Assembly (NCBI RefSeq): GCF_006716445.1 | Contig: NZ_VFPA01000004.1 | Span: forward strand, 558,001-622,000 | Length of the DNA: 64,000 nucleotides | Origin: Pseudonocardia kunmingensis | Lineage (GTDB): Bacteria; Actinomycetota; Actinomycetes; Mycobacteriales; Pseudonocardiaceae | Direction of reading: 5' to 3' | Shown here: positions 52,878-61,353 of the stretch, piece by piece | Layout of the letters: every line of letters begins with the position of its first letter | Position numbering within the stretch: position 1 is the first letter of the stretch | Notes under the pieces: generated by a model | Database searches by the model: none | Seen by the model: the letters and a program-made list of their open reading frames with translations, nothing else | What the model was told of the DNA's origin: nothing | Made by a program: the position numbers and the translations under genes

Positions 52878-54097
52878 GCGGGTTCCCCCGCGCCGGAGCC
52901 GGGATCGGCAGGCGGCGCATCGGCAGGCGCGGCGTCCGAGGAGAGCACCAGGATCGCGACGTCGTCGGAGAGCGCGCCGCCGTTGAACTCCTGCGCGCGC
53001 TCCACCAGACGGGCGGGCAGCTCGTCGAGGTCGATGTCACGCTCCTCGGCGAGCAGGGCCAGCAGGCCCTCCTCCCAGAGCGGCTCCCCCGCCACCGGGC
53101 CGTGCCCCTCGATCAGGCCGTCGGTGTAGACCATCAGCGCCCACTGCGCGTCCAGCGACACCGGCAGCGCGTCCCAGGTGGCCTCCGTCGACACACCCAG
53201 CGGCAGACCGACGGCGGGGGCGGCCGGACAGGGCTCGGGGCGCAGGGACACCGGCGGCGGGTGACCGGCGAGCCGCACGAGCGCGTCGGCGGAGCCCTCC
53301 GGGCCCGGGCGGATCGCCACCGTGCAGACGGTCGTGAACAGCGACGGGTCGTGCCGCTCGCTCACCAGCACCTGTTGCAGCTTCGGCAGCAGCTGCGGCT
53401 CGTCGACCCCGGCCAACACGAGCGCGCGCCACGACACCCGCAGCAATGCGCCCAACGCCGCCTCGTCGGGGCCGTGGCCGCAGACGTCGCCGACGATCGC
53501 GTGCACGGTGCCGGTCGGGCCGAGCACGGCGTCGAAGAAGTCACCACCGATCAGCGATCGGGTGCGCCCCGCCCGGTAGAACGAGCGGGCCCGGACCGCG
53601 CTGCCCGCCAGCAGCGGGGAGGGCAGCAAGCCGCGCTCGAGGCGCACGGACTCGGCGGCGGCGAGCTCCTCCTCCCGCAGCCGCAGCAGGCTGGTCTCGG
53701 CCCGCCGCCGCTCGACGGCGTAGCGCACCGCCCGTATCAGCACCTGCCCGTCGACCTTGCCCTTGACCAGGTAGTCCTGGGCACCGGCCGCGACGGCGGC
53801 CATTCCCAGGTGCTCGTCGTCGAGACCGGTGAGCACGCAGACCGCGGCCGTGCCGTGCGCGCGCAGGATCCGGCGCAGGCCGTCGAGGCCGTTGGTGCCG
53901 GGGAGGTTGAGGTCCAGCAGCACGCAGTCCGAGCGCCGCAGCAGATCGCCCTTCACGACCTCGGACACCGACTCCGACACGACCACCCGCAGATCGGGGT
54001 CGACCTCCGCGAGCAGCTCCTGCACGAGGAACGCATCGCCCGGGTCGTCCTCCACCAGCAGCACGCTGCGCGGTGCAGCGGGAACGGATCCGGTCAT
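52874..54097 (-). CDS. Receiver-PP2C (SpoIIE-type) serine phosphatase
   Basis: A 407-aa protein: receiver domain (about 10-130, phospho-Asp in VLLDLNLPGTNG, Lys in YLVKGKVDG), a short coiled linker (RRRAETSLLRLREEELAAAESVRLERGLLP) and a PP2C/SpoIIE phosphatase domain with GGDFFDAV, VGDVCGHGPDEA, YTDGLIEG and DDVAILVL, i.e. the metal-binding Asp residues. Such proteins dephosphorylate anti-sigma-factor antagonists in partner-switching systems. The ATG at 54097 follows GGATCC and a weak GAGG; the frame runs on upstream over purQ and was trimmed. It overlaps the kinase gene. Confidence 0.9.
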   Translation of the reverse strand: MTGSVPAAPRSVLLVEDDPGDAFLVQELLAEVDPDLRVVVSESVSEVVKGDLLRRSDCVLLDLNLPGTNGLDGLRRILRAHGTAAVCVLTGLDDEHLGMAAVAAGAQDYLVKGKVDGQVLIRAVRYAVERRRAETSLLRLREEELAAAESVRLERGLLPSPLLAGSAVRARSFYRAGRTRSLIGGDFFDAVLGPTGTVHAIVGDVCGHGPDEAALGALLRVSWRALVLAGVDEPQLLPKLQQVLVSERHDPSLFTTVCTVAIRPGPEGSADALVRLAGHPPPVSLRPEPCPAAPAVGLPLGVSTEATWDALPVSLDAQWALMVYTDGLIEGHGPVAGEPLWEEGLLALLAEERDIDLDELPARLVERAQEFNGGALSDDVAILVLSSDAAPADAPPADPGSGAGEPA

Positions 54098-54192
54098 GCG
54101 GGGTGCCTCTCCTCGCGGAACCCGCGCTGGTGGCGGAACGGCGGAACGCGGAAGCCTAGATCGCGGGGCGGGTGCACCGCAGGTCGGGGCCT

Positions 54193-54867
54193 TCAGGCGG
54201 CGGACACCGCGCCCTGCAGCACCGACGTGAAGAGCCCGAGACCGTCGGCGGACGGCCCGGTCAGAGCGTCGATGGCGTGCTCGGGGTGCGGCATCAGGCC
54301 GACGACGCGGCCGTCGGCGGAGGCGATGCCGGCGATGCCGGACAGCGCGCCGTTCGGGTTCTCCCCCGCGTACCGGAAGACGACCCGGCCCTCGGCGTCC
54401 AGGGCGGCGAGGGTGGCGGCGTCGGCGACGAACCGGCCCTCCCCCGACTTCAACGGCACGAGCAGCTCCTGCCCCACCGTGAGCCCGCTCGTCCACGCCG
54501 TGCTCGTCGACTCCACGCGGAGGCGCTGGTCGCGGCAGACGAAGTGCAGCCCGGAGTTGCGCACCAGCGCGCCCGGCAGCAGCCCGGCCTCGCAGAGGAT
54601 CTGGAACCCGTTGCAGATGCCGAGCACCGGGACGCCCCGCCCGGCCGCATCCACGACCTCGCGCATGATCGGCGCGATGCTGGCGATGGCGCCCGCACGC
54701 AGGTAGTCGCCGTAGGAGAACCCACCCGGGACGACGACCGCGTCGACGCCCTGCAGGTCGTGGTCCGCGTGCCACAGCGCCACGGGCTCCGCACCCGCGT
54801 ACCGCACGGCGCGGGCCGCGTCCACGTCGTCCAGCGTGCCCGGGAAGGTGATGACGCCGATCCTCAT
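54193..54867 (-). CDS. purQ: Phosphoribosylformylglycinamidine synthase I PurQ
   Basis: A 224-aa class I glutamine amidotransferase: nucleophile Cys in GICNGFQIL (about residue 87), His and Glu in MPHPEHA, and the oxyanion segment PGGFSYGDYLRAGAI. It supplies ammonia to PurL. The ATG at 54865-54867 overlaps the purS stop by four bases (ATGA); the frame open upstream lies over purS. Confidence 0.96.
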   Translation of the reverse strand: MRIGVITFPGTLDDVDAARAVRYAGAEPVALWHADHDLQGVDAVVVPGGFSYGDYLRAGAIASIAPIMREVVDAAGRGVPVLGICNGFQILCEAGLLPGALVRNSGLHFVCRDQRLRVESTSTAWTSGLTVGQELLVPLKSGEGRFVADAATLAALDAEGRVVFRYAGENPNGALSGIAGIASADGRVVGLMPHPEHAIDALTGPSADGLGLFTSVLQGAVSAA

Positions 54868-55097
54868 GCCCGCGTCACCACCCAGTCCTCGATCACGGGG
54901 TTGGCCAGCAGCGTGGCGGCCACGCGCTGCAGCGTCTCGTCGTCCACCGAGTCGTCCACCTCGAGTTCGAAGTGCTTGCCCTGCCGCACGTCCCCGACCC
55001 CGGCGACGCCGAGGCGCGCGAGCGCACCCGCGACCGCCTGCCCCTGCGGGTCGAGGATCTCCGGCTTGGGCATCACGTCCACCACGACCTTCGCCAC
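54864..55097 (-). CDS. purS: PurS subunit of FGAM synthase
   Basis: A 77-aa protein of the PurS fold (KVVVDVMPKPEILDPQGQAV ... GVGDVRQGKHFELEVDD). It bridges PurL and PurQ and opens the ammonia path. Length and start are standard. Coupled to purQ. Together with purQ it may be cotranscribed with the signalling genes and purL downstream, since no clear terminator is seen in the 95-base gap after purQ. Confidence 0.96.
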   Translation of the reverse strand: MAKVVVDVMPKPEILDPQGQAVAGALARLGVAGVGDVRQGKHFELEVDDSVDDETLQRVAATLLANPVIEDWVVTRA

Positions 55098-55187
55098 GCA
55101 ACAAGCCTACGGTCACCGCCCCGGCCCCCTCCGCCGACCGCCCGTGACCCTCCTCCCACCCACCCACGACCAGGCGCCCCCGACCCC

Positions 55188-55297
55188 GCGAGTCCCCCGA
55201 ACCAACACCGCGAGCCCCCCGTTCGGACAGGGCGAGTCCCCCGAACCGACAGCGCGAGTCTCCCGTTCGGACAGGGCGAGTCTCCCGTTCGGGCCGG
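55188..55297 (+). repeat. Array of five 22-bp tandem repeats, left of the metallo-hydrolase gene
   Basis: Five contiguous 22-bp units start at 55188, 55210, 55232, 55254 and 55276, each beginning GCGAG(T/C)C. Two subtypes occur: CCCGAACCGACAGC-like (units 1 and 3) and CCCGTTCGGACAGG-like (2, 4 and 5). The array ends 55 bases before the gene at 55353. Confidence 0.85.
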
Positions 55298-55352
55298 GCG
55301 GGTCCATGTGCGGCCCGGCGCCGCGTCGCCCGTGGTGGCAGGGTGAGCGGCT

Positions 55353-55979
55353 GTGCAGATCACCCACTTCGGCCACTCGTGCGTGCTGCTGGACACGGGC
55401 TCCGCCCGACTGCTCCTCGACCCCGGTTCGTTCTCGGCCGGGTTCGAGTCGGTGCGCGGGCTGGATGCGGTGCTCGTCACCCACCAGCACCCCGACCACC
55501 TCGACACCGACCGGCTCGGTCCGCTGCTGGACGCCAACCCCGACGCCCGGCTCATCGTCGACGGGGGCACGGCAGCGCAGCTCGACCACGTCCCGCACGA
55601 GGTCGCCGCACCGGGGAGCGCCGTGGAGATCGCCGGCGCCCGCGTCGACGTGCTGGGCGGGGAACACGCCGTGATCCACCCCGACATCCCGGTGATCGCG
55701 AACAATGCCTACCTGGTGGACGGCACCCACCTGCACCCCGGCGACGCCTTCACCCCGCCGGACGGGCCGGTCGAGGTGCTGTTCCTGCCCACCGGCGCGC
55801 CGTGGCTCAAGGTCTCCGAGGCGGTCGAGTACCTCCGCGCCGTCGCTCCGCGGACCGCGATTCCGATCCACGAGGCCGTCCTCGCCCGCCCCGCGATGCA
55901 CTACGGGATGTTCGAGAAGCTCGGCCCCGAGGAGACGGCACTCCGCGTGCTCGATCGCGAGACGGCCACGGAGGCCTGA
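55353..55979 (+). CDS. Metallo-beta-lactamase-fold hydrolase (UlaG-like)
   Basis: A 208-aa protein starting QITHFGHSCVLLDTGSARLLLDPG and with the zinc motif THQHPDH (about residues 48-54), the layout of UlaG-type lactonases and other small MBL hydrolases. The substrate is unknown. It is the only plus-strand gene within the purine block and is flanked on both sides by arrays of the same 22-bp repeat in inverted orientation, so the gene plus repeats may have moved as a unit. The GTG start follows GGTGAGC. Confidence 0.83.
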   Translation: MQITHFGHSCVLLDTGSARLLLDPGSFSAGFESVRGLDAVLVTHQHPDHLDTDRLGPLLDANPDARLIVDGGTAAQLDHVPHEVAAPGSAVEIAGARVDVLGGEHAVIHPDIPVIANNAYLVDGTHLHPGDAFTPPDGPVEVLFLPTGAPWLKVSEAVEYLRAVAPRTAIPIHEAVLARPAMHYGMFEKLGPEETALRVLDRETATEA

Positions 55980-55986
55980 GCCGCGC

Positions 55987-56072
55987 AGCCCGAACGCGAG
56001 ACTCTCCCCGTCCGAACGGGAGACTCGCGCTGTCGGTTCGGGGGACTCGCCCTGTCCGGACGGGAGACTCGC
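55987..56072 (-). repeat. Inverted array of four 22-bp repeats, right of the metallo-hydrolase gene
   Basis: Units at 56051-56072, 56029-56050 and 56007-56028, and a decayed one at about 55987-56006, are reverse complements of the left array and again alternate between the two subtypes. They begin eight bases after the stop codon of the hydrolase gene. Confidence 0.83.
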
Positions 56073-56089
56073 GCTGGTGGCCACCGGGC

Positions 56090-56839
56090 TCAGGCGGCGC
56101 GGGCGGGGGTCGCGAGGTGGTAGGTGGCCGGGGTGGCGCCGAGGGAGAGCGCCGCGTCCACCGCCGCCAGCACGGCGACCCGGCGGGGTGCGCGCTTCAG
56201 GTCCTTGGCGCGCACGTTGATCCGCACGAGGCCGCCGCGCCGGACGGTGCGGGCCACCTCCGCGGCCAGCACCCGGCAGCGCCAGGCCTCCGCCGCCCGC
56301 CGGTCGTCGGCCACCGGGCGGCGCTCACCGGACACCCGGAAGCCGAGCACGCGCGCCCGCAGCAGCACGTCCTCCCGCAGGAGTCGCACGCCGTGCTCGT
56401 CGGCGAGCGTCCCGAACCCCTGCTCGCGCAGGGCCGTGACGGTGCCGGGGGACGCGAGCCACCGCGGCGGCACGAACAGGTCGGTGCGCAGCCCCACCGC
56501 GGTCAGGGCCCGGCGGGCGGCCGTGAGCCGCAGGCCGGCCTCGTGCGGGGGCAGTGCGGCGAACTCCGCGCGCCTGCCCACCCGCGCCAGCGAGGAGGAC
56601 CCCATCGGGTCGGGCGTGTGGTCGAAGCCGTGCAGGACCAGCGCGTCGCCCACCGCCCGCCGCTCGTGCAGGAAACGCACCAGCGGCGCCCCGTCCGGAA
56701 CGCCGGCCGGGCGGAACAGCTGCGAGAGCGGGACGCCGCGCGCGTCCAGCTCACCGGCGAAGTCGGCGGCGCGGGCGAGCGCCTCCGGGGCGTCGTGGGA
56801 CAGCCCCGAGAGGGAGACGACCAGGTGCGAGACGGCCAC
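56090..56839 (-). CDS. Polysaccharide-deacetylase-fold protein (DUF2334)
   Basis: A 249-aa protein with the DUF2334 pattern: VVSLSGLSHDAPEAL at the start, HGFDHTPDP (metal-binding HG-DH), FVPPRWLASPGTVTAL, and VRINVRAKDL near the end. The fold is that of carbohydrate NodB-type deacetylases, though activity is rarely shown for this branch. It has no signal peptide. It is monocistronic between the repeat array and copy B of the dispersed repeat. Confidence 0.78.
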   Translation of the reverse strand: MAVSHLVVSLSGLSHDAPEALARAADFAGELDARGVPLSQLFRPAGVPDGAPLVRFLHERRAVGDALVLHGFDHTPDPMGSSSLARVGRRAEFAALPPHEAGLRLTAARRALTAVGLRTDLFVPPRWLASPGTVTALREQGFGTLADEHGVRLLREDVLLRARVLGFRVSGERRPVADDRRAAEAWRCRVLAAEVARTVRRGGLVRINVRAKDLKRAPRRVAVLAAVDAALSLGATPATYHLATPARAA

Positions 56840-56904
56840 GCCGCAATGGACTCATGCCGGCGTGAACGGCGGTTGACCAGGTTGTGAGGGGCGGATGGTG
56901 ACTG

Positions 56905-57034
56905 GTGTCCATTTGCCTCCGCTCCGCTCCGGCTGCTCGCGAGCCCTCGAGACGCTGCCCTGCTCCTCCGGTGCTCGGTCGCTCGTTCCTCGCTCCCTGC
57001 GCGCCTCCCCCGCAGGACAGCGTCGGCCCGCTCG
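56905..57034 (-). repeat. 129-bp dispersed repeat, copy B
   Basis: Reverse complement of 34219-34347 at about nine of ten positions. It starts seven bases after the purC stop codon, in the direction of purC transcription. Copy A likewise sits at a gene end. Confidence 0.85.
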
Positions 57035-57041
57035 CCGCCCA

Positions 57042-57872
57042 TCACAGGTCGCGGCCGGTGATCCTCTCGTACGCCTCGACGTAGCGGGCCCGGGTGGCCG
57101 CCACGACGTCGGCGGGCACCTCCGGGCCGGGAGGGGTGCGGTCCCAGTCCAGGGTCTGCGACCACTCGCGCACGAACTGCTTGTCGAACGCGTACTGGGG
57201 CCGCCCCGGCTCCCAGGAGTCGGCGGGCCAGAACCGCGACGAGTCCGGGGTGAGCACCTCGTCGGCGAGCACGATGGCGCCGCCCTCGTCGACGCCGAAC
57301 TCCAGCTTGGTGTCGGCGACGATGATCCCGCTGGTCGCCGCCGTCTCGGCGCCGCGCGTGTAGACGGCCAGCGTGAGCTCCCGCAGCCGCGCGGCGGTCT
57401 CCGCGCCGACGGCGGCGACGACGTCGTCGAACGTCATGAACTCGTCGTGCTCGCCGACGGCCGCCTTCGTGGTGGGGGTGAAGATCGGCTCGGGCAGCTT
57501 CGACCCTTCGACGAGCCCGCCCGGGAGTGGCACCCCGGACACGGTGCCCTGCTTGCGGTACTCCTCCAGCCCCAGCCCGGCGAGGTACCCGCGCGCGATG
57601 CACTCCACGGGCAGCATCTCGAGGCGCCGGCACCGGACGGCGCGGCCGGCGAACTCGGCAGGCACGTCGGTGCCGGAGACCACGTGGTGCGGGACGATGT
57701 CGGCGAGCCGGTCGAACCACCACAGCGACAGCTGGGTGAGCACGCGCCCCTTGTCCGGGATGGGTGTGGGCAGCACGACGTCGTAGATCGACAGGCGGTC
57801 CGACGCGACCAGGACCAGGTCGTCCCCGTCGAGGTAGACGTCGCGGACCTTGCCCGAGTGCAGCAGCTTCAC
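57042..57872 (-). CDS. purC: SAICAR synthase PurC
   Basis: A 276-aa enzyme with LLHSGKVRDVYLDGD, ASDRLSIYDVVLP, MLPVECIARGYLAGLGLEEY, DTKLEFG and DEVLTPDSSRFWP. It joins CAIR and aspartate with ATP. The GTG at 57872 overlaps the purB stop by four bases (GTGA); codons upstream lie over purB. Length is that of the bacterial family with a few residues less than most. Confidence 0.95.
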   Translation of the reverse strand: MKLLHSGKVRDVYLDGDDLVLVASDRLSIYDVVLPTPIPDKGRVLTQLSLWWFDRLADIVPHHVVSGTDVPAEFAGRAVRCRRLEMLPVECIARGYLAGLGLEEYRKQGTVSGVPLPGGLVEGSKLPEPIFTPTTKAAVGEHDEFMTFDDVVAAVGAETAARLRELTLAVYTRGAETAATSGIIVADTKLEFGVDEGGAIVLADEVLTPDSSRFWPADSWEPGRPQYAFDKQFVREWSQTLDWDRTPPGPEVPADVVAATRARYVEAYERITGRDL

Positions 57873-59287
57873 AGGATCGCTCCGGGGGTGTAGGTGGCGG
57901 CGTCCGGGTGGGCCTCGACGACCTCCCGCACCCGGTCGGCGACGGCGGCCACCTGCGCGGTGGCGGCGCCGGTGAACCGCAACGGGTCGGCGAGCAGCCC
58001 GTCGAGGGCGCCGGCGGGCAGCCCGAGCCGCTCGTCGCCCGCGAGCCGCGCGACGAGGTCGTTGTCGGCCTGGCCCTTCTCGCGCATGGCGAGCGCGACG
58101 CCCACGGCGTGCTCCTTGATCACCTCGTGCGCGGTCTCCCGCCCGACGCCGGCGCGCACGGCGGCCATCAGCACGGCCGTGGTGGCGAGGAAGGGCAGGT
58201 AGCGGTCCAGCTCGCGGGCGACGACGGCCGGGTAGGCGCCGAACTCGTCGAGCACGGTCAGCGCGGTCTCGAACAGGCCGTCGAGGGCGAAGAACGCGTC
58301 GGGCAGCACCACGCGGCGCACCACCGAGTCGGAGACGTCGCCCTCGTTCCACTGCGACCCCGCGAGCTCGGAGGCCATGCCGGCGTAGCCGCGCAGCAGC
58401 ACGAGCATCCCGTTGATCCGTTCGGCGGAGCGGGAGTTCATCTTGTGCGGCATCGCCGAGGACCCGACCTGGCCGGGCTGGAACCCCTCGGTGGCCAGCT
58501 CGGCGCCCGCCATGAGGCGGATGGTGGTGGCCAGCGACGACGGGGCGGCGGCCAGCTGGACGAGCGCGCTCACGACGTCGAAGTCGAGCGAGCGCGGGTA
58601 GACCTGCCCGACGCTGGTCAGCACGCCGGCGAAGCCGAGGTGCCCGGCCACCCGCTGCTCCAGGTCGGCGAGCTTGGCCGCGTCACCGTCGAGGAGGTCG
58701 AGCATGTCCTGGGCCGTGCCCACCGGGCCCTTGATCCCGCGCAGCGGGTAGCGCGCCCGCAGGTCCTCCAGCCGCGCGTACGCCACGAGCAGCTCGTCGG
58801 CGGCGGAGGCGAACCGCTTGCCGAGCGTGGTGGCCTGCGCCGCGACGTTGTGCGAGCGCCCGGCCATCACCAGCTCGGCGTGCTCGCCCGCGCGCCGGGC
58901 CAGCCGTGCGAGGACGGCGACGGTGCGGTCGCGGACGTGCTCCAGCGACAGCCGCACCTGCAGCTGCTCGACGTTCTCCGTGAGGTCCCGGCTGGTGAGG
59001 CCCTTGTGCACGTGCTCGTGCCCGGCGAGCGCGTTGAACTCCTCGATGCGCGCCTTGACGTCGTGGCGGGTCACCCGCTCCCGCGCGGCGATGGAGTCGA
59101 GGTCGACCTGCTCGATGACGCGCTCGTAGTCCTCGACCACGCCGTCCGGGACGTCGACGCCGAGCGCGCGCTGCGCCCCGAGCACGGCGATCCAGAGCCG
59201 CCGCTCCAGCACGATCTTGTTCTCCGGCGACCAGATCCGGACCAGCTCCGGGCTCGCGTAGCGGGCAGCCAGCACGTTGGGAATCAC
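57869..59287 (-). CDS. purB: Adenylosuccinate lyase PurB
   Basis: A 472-aa fumarase/aspartase-superfamily lyase with the signature loop GSSAMPHKMNSRSAERI (about residues 278-294) carrying the catalytic Ser, and KGLTSRDLTENV and GRSHNVAAQATTLGKRF. It acts twice, on SAICAR and on adenylosuccinate. First gene of purB-purC, 11 bases from the TetR gene upstream's stop codon. Confidence 0.96.
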   Translation of the reverse strand: MIPNVLAARYASPELVRIWSPENKIVLERRLWIAVLGAQRALGVDVPDGVVEDYERVIEQVDLDSIAARERVTRHDVKARIEEFNALAGHEHVHKGLTSRDLTENVEQLQVRLSLEHVRDRTVAVLARLARRAGEHAELVMAGRSHNVAAQATTLGKRFASAADELLVAYARLEDLRARYPLRGIKGPVGTAQDMLDLLDGDAAKLADLEQRVAGHLGFAGVLTSVGQVYPRSLDFDVVSALVQLAAAPSSLATTIRLMAGAELATEGFQPGQVGSSAMPHKMNSRSAERINGMLVLLRGYAGMASELAGSQWNEGDVSDSVVRRVVLPDAFFALDGLFETALTVLDEFGAYPAVVARELDRYLPFLATTAVLMAAVRAGVGRETAHEVIKEHAVGVALAMREKGQADNDLVARLAGDERLGLPAGALDGLLADPLRFTGAATAQVAAVADRVREVVEAHPDAATYTPGAIL

Positions 59288-59298
59288 GTTCGGGCAGC

Positions 59299-59913
59299 TT
59301 ACGGCTCCGCGCCCGTGGGGCGGCGCCCGCCGTCGGGTCGGAGCGTGCGCAGGAGCACCTCGCGGCCGGCGGCGCGCGGGTCGGGGTCGGCCTCGATCAG
59401 CGCGCTGACCACCGCGCCGTCGACGAGCGAGACGAGGTCGCGCACCGCGACCGGGTCACGGGGGCGGCCGGCCCGGGAGAGGATCTCGGCGATGAGGCCG
59501 TCGAACTCGTCGCGCAGCCGTCGCATCAGCGGCGCGAGGTAGGGCCGCCGCCCGGCGCCGACCAGCCGCTCGTAGCGCAGCAGGGCCGCGTCGAGACCGC
59601 CGGCGCGCGACTCCGGCCCGATCAGCTGGTCGAGCACCAGCTCCACCAGCTCGTCGGTGCTGAGCACGCCATCGGGCAGCGCGTCGAGCTGCGCGCGGAT
59701 CTCGGCGAGCTCGTCGCGGCCCGTCCGCTCGACGGCCGCCGTGACCAGCTCCTCCAGCGAGGAGAAGTAGTACGTGGTGGACGCCAGCGGCAGCCCGGCG
59801 CGCTCCGCGACGGCCCGGTGCCGGACGGCGTCGAACCCGCCGGAGCGCAGCAGCGCGGCCGCGGCGGTGACGAGCTCCTGCCGCCGCCGCTCCCCCTTGC
59901 TGGTGCCACCCAC
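59299..59913 (-). CDS. TetR-family regulator
   Basis: A 204-aa repressor: HTH at residues about 10-55 (ELVTAAAALLRSGGFDAVRHRAVAERAGLPLASTTYYFSSLEEL) and a C-terminal ligand domain of the TetR_C type. The partner genes are unknown; purB lies directly downstream in the same direction, so read-through could link them. It ends in a basic, Pro-rich tail. Confidence 0.87.
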   Translation of the reverse strand: MGGTSKGERRRQELVTAAAALLRSGGFDAVRHRAVAERAGLPLASTTYYFSSLEELVTAAVERTGRDELAEIRAQLDALPDGVLSTDELVELVLDQLIGPESRAGGLDAALLRYERLVGAGRRPYLAPLMRRLRDEFDGLIAEILSRAGRPRDPVAVRDLVSLVDGAVVSALIEADPDPRAAGREVLLRTLRPDGGRRPTGAEP

Positions 59914-59943
59914 GCCCCCATCCTCCCTCCCCCCGCTCGGGGG

Positions 59944-60663
59944 TCAGAGGCGCGGCGACAGGTGGGTCGCCAGGTCCTCCAGGCGGTCCTCGAACGGGGC
60001 CTGCGTACCCGGGCCGTCGCCCCTGCTGCTGACGACCACGGTGCCGCCCGATGCGGTCGGGGCCACGACGGCGCCCTCGACGGGTTCGGGCTGCGCGCCG
60101 GGGGGCAGGTACTGCACGGTCAGCAGGCCGTCGGCCGCTCCGTCGCGGACCTCGACGTTGACGCCGCGCTCGCCGCCGGGCCGGCACTCCATCGTGGTGG
60201 CCGCCTCCGGGGCCCCGACCACCTCCGGGAGGAACTCCTCCACGATCGCCCGCAGCTCCGGGTCGTGCCGGTCGGCGCACTCGGTGCGGCCCGGGCCGAG
60301 GGGGACGGGGCCGGCGACGGCCTCCGGGCCCCGCGCCGCCTCCGGGGCGTCCCCGGCCGCAGGCGGCGGCGCCTCCCGGGCCGCGCGCGGTGCGCCGGCC
60401 TCGGGCTCCGGAGCGAGCATGGGCGCGGCGACGGTCGTGTCGGCGCCGCCACCGGACGGCCCGGGCAGCAGGACGGCGCCCCCGATGCCGAGCACCGCGA
60501 CCAGCGCGAGGCCGGCCCCGGTGACCGCGGTCCGCCTGCGGACGGTGGCCCGCCGCGAGGCCCGCACGACGCCCTCGTGGTCGAAACCGGGCGGGGGCGC
60601 GGTGGATTCGGCGGCGGCGGCGCGGAACAGCGCCCCCAACCGCTCGTCGTCGACGTCGGTCAT
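59944..60663 (-). CDS. Putative anti-sigma factor-like membrane protein
   Basis: A 239-aa protein with a short cytoplasmic part (residues 1-42, ERLGALFRAAAAESTAPPPGFDHEGVVRASRRATVRRR), one membrane helix (about 43-66) and an extracellular Ala/Pro-rich stretch followed by a compact domain with two cysteines (TECADRHDPELRAIVEEF and TTMECRPG). It follows the ECF sigma gene by 12 bases, the standard place of an anti-sigma factor. A zinc-type HxxxCxxC motif is absent. Confidence 0.65.
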   Translation of the reverse strand: MTDVDDERLGALFRAAAAESTAPPPGFDHEGVVRASRRATVRRRTAVTGAGLALVAVLGIGGAVLLPGPSGGGADTTVAAPMLAPEPEAGAPRAAREAPPPAAGDAPEAARGPEAVAGPVPLGPGRTECADRHDPELRAIVEEFLPEVVGAPEAATTMECRPGGERGVNVEVRDGAADGLLTVQYLPPGAQPEPVEGAVVAPTASGGTVVVSSRGDGPGTQAPFEDRLEDLATHLSPRL

Positions 60664-60675
60664 CTCCCCACCTCC

Positions 60676-61191
60676 CTATCCGGCCGGCCGCAGGTCGTCG
60701 AGCGCGTCGCCGAGGACGGCGCGCAGCGCCGCGAGCCCGTGCGAGGTCTGGCTCTTGACGGTGCCCTCCGAGCACCCGAGCGCCGCGGCCGTGCCCGCGA
60801 CGTCGAGCCCGTCGAGGAAGCGCAGCACGAGCACGGCGCGCTGCCGCGCGGGCACCGCGCGCAGCCCGTCGACGAGCACGTGCCGCGTGGCCACCGCCTC
60901 CGATGCCGACGCCACCCCGCCGGTGTCCGGGAGCTCCGCCGTGGCGCGCTCCCGGCGCCACGGCCGCCGCGACTCGTCGACGACCGCTCGCACCAGCGTC
61001 CGGCGCACCCAGGCGTCCAGCGCCGCCCGGTCGCGGATCCGGCGCCAGTGCCGGTGCAGGGCCACGAAGGCCGCCTGTGCGTGGTCGTCGGCGCGGTGCC
61101 AGTCGCCGCACATCAGGTACGCCGTGCGGCGCACGGCGTCGCGGCGCGCGCGGAAGTACTCGGCGAACTCCCGCTCGCTGGCGTCGTCCAC
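60676..61191 (-). CDS. ECF sigma factor, SigE-like actinobacterial type
   Basis: A 171-aa RNA polymerase sigma factor with region 2 (EREFAEYFRARRDAVRRTAYLMCGDWHRADDHAQAAFVALHRHW) and region 4 (LRAVPARQRAVLVLRFLDGLDVAGTAAALGCSEGTVKSQTSHGLAALR). The GTG at 61191 has AGGAGG ten bases before it; the longer frame to 61260 adds a basic tail without support. It is probably held inactive by the membrane protein encoded just downstream. Confidence 0.87.
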   Translation of the reverse strand: MDDASEREFAEYFRARRDAVRRTAYLMCGDWHRADDHAQAAFVALHRHWRRIRDRAALDAWVRRTLVRAVVDESRRPWRRERATAELPDTGGVASASEAVATRHVLVDGLRAVPARQRAVLVLRFLDGLDVAGTAAALGCSEGTVKSQTSHGLAALRAVLGDALDDLRPAG

Positions 61192-61353
61192 GCGGCCGCT
61201 CCCTCCTCTCCTGCGGGTCCGTCGACGAGGGGACGTGCGAACCACCGGATCCGGTTGCACGGCGCGCCGACGTTACCCCGGATGGCCCAACGTTGTGACC
61301 GTTCCGTGACCCTCCCTCCACCGGAGCGTCTCCTCCTGGTTGAATCGGGGCCT

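Noticed and set aside
55188..56072. CRISPR array
   Set aside because: The 22-bp units are contiguous without spacers, are of two alternating kinds, face each other across a gene, and no cas gene is near.
61340..61345. Leaderless -10 (TTGAAT) before the threonine aldolase gene
   Set aside because: Its sequence and eight-base spacing differ from the other leaderless promoters, so it was not listed.
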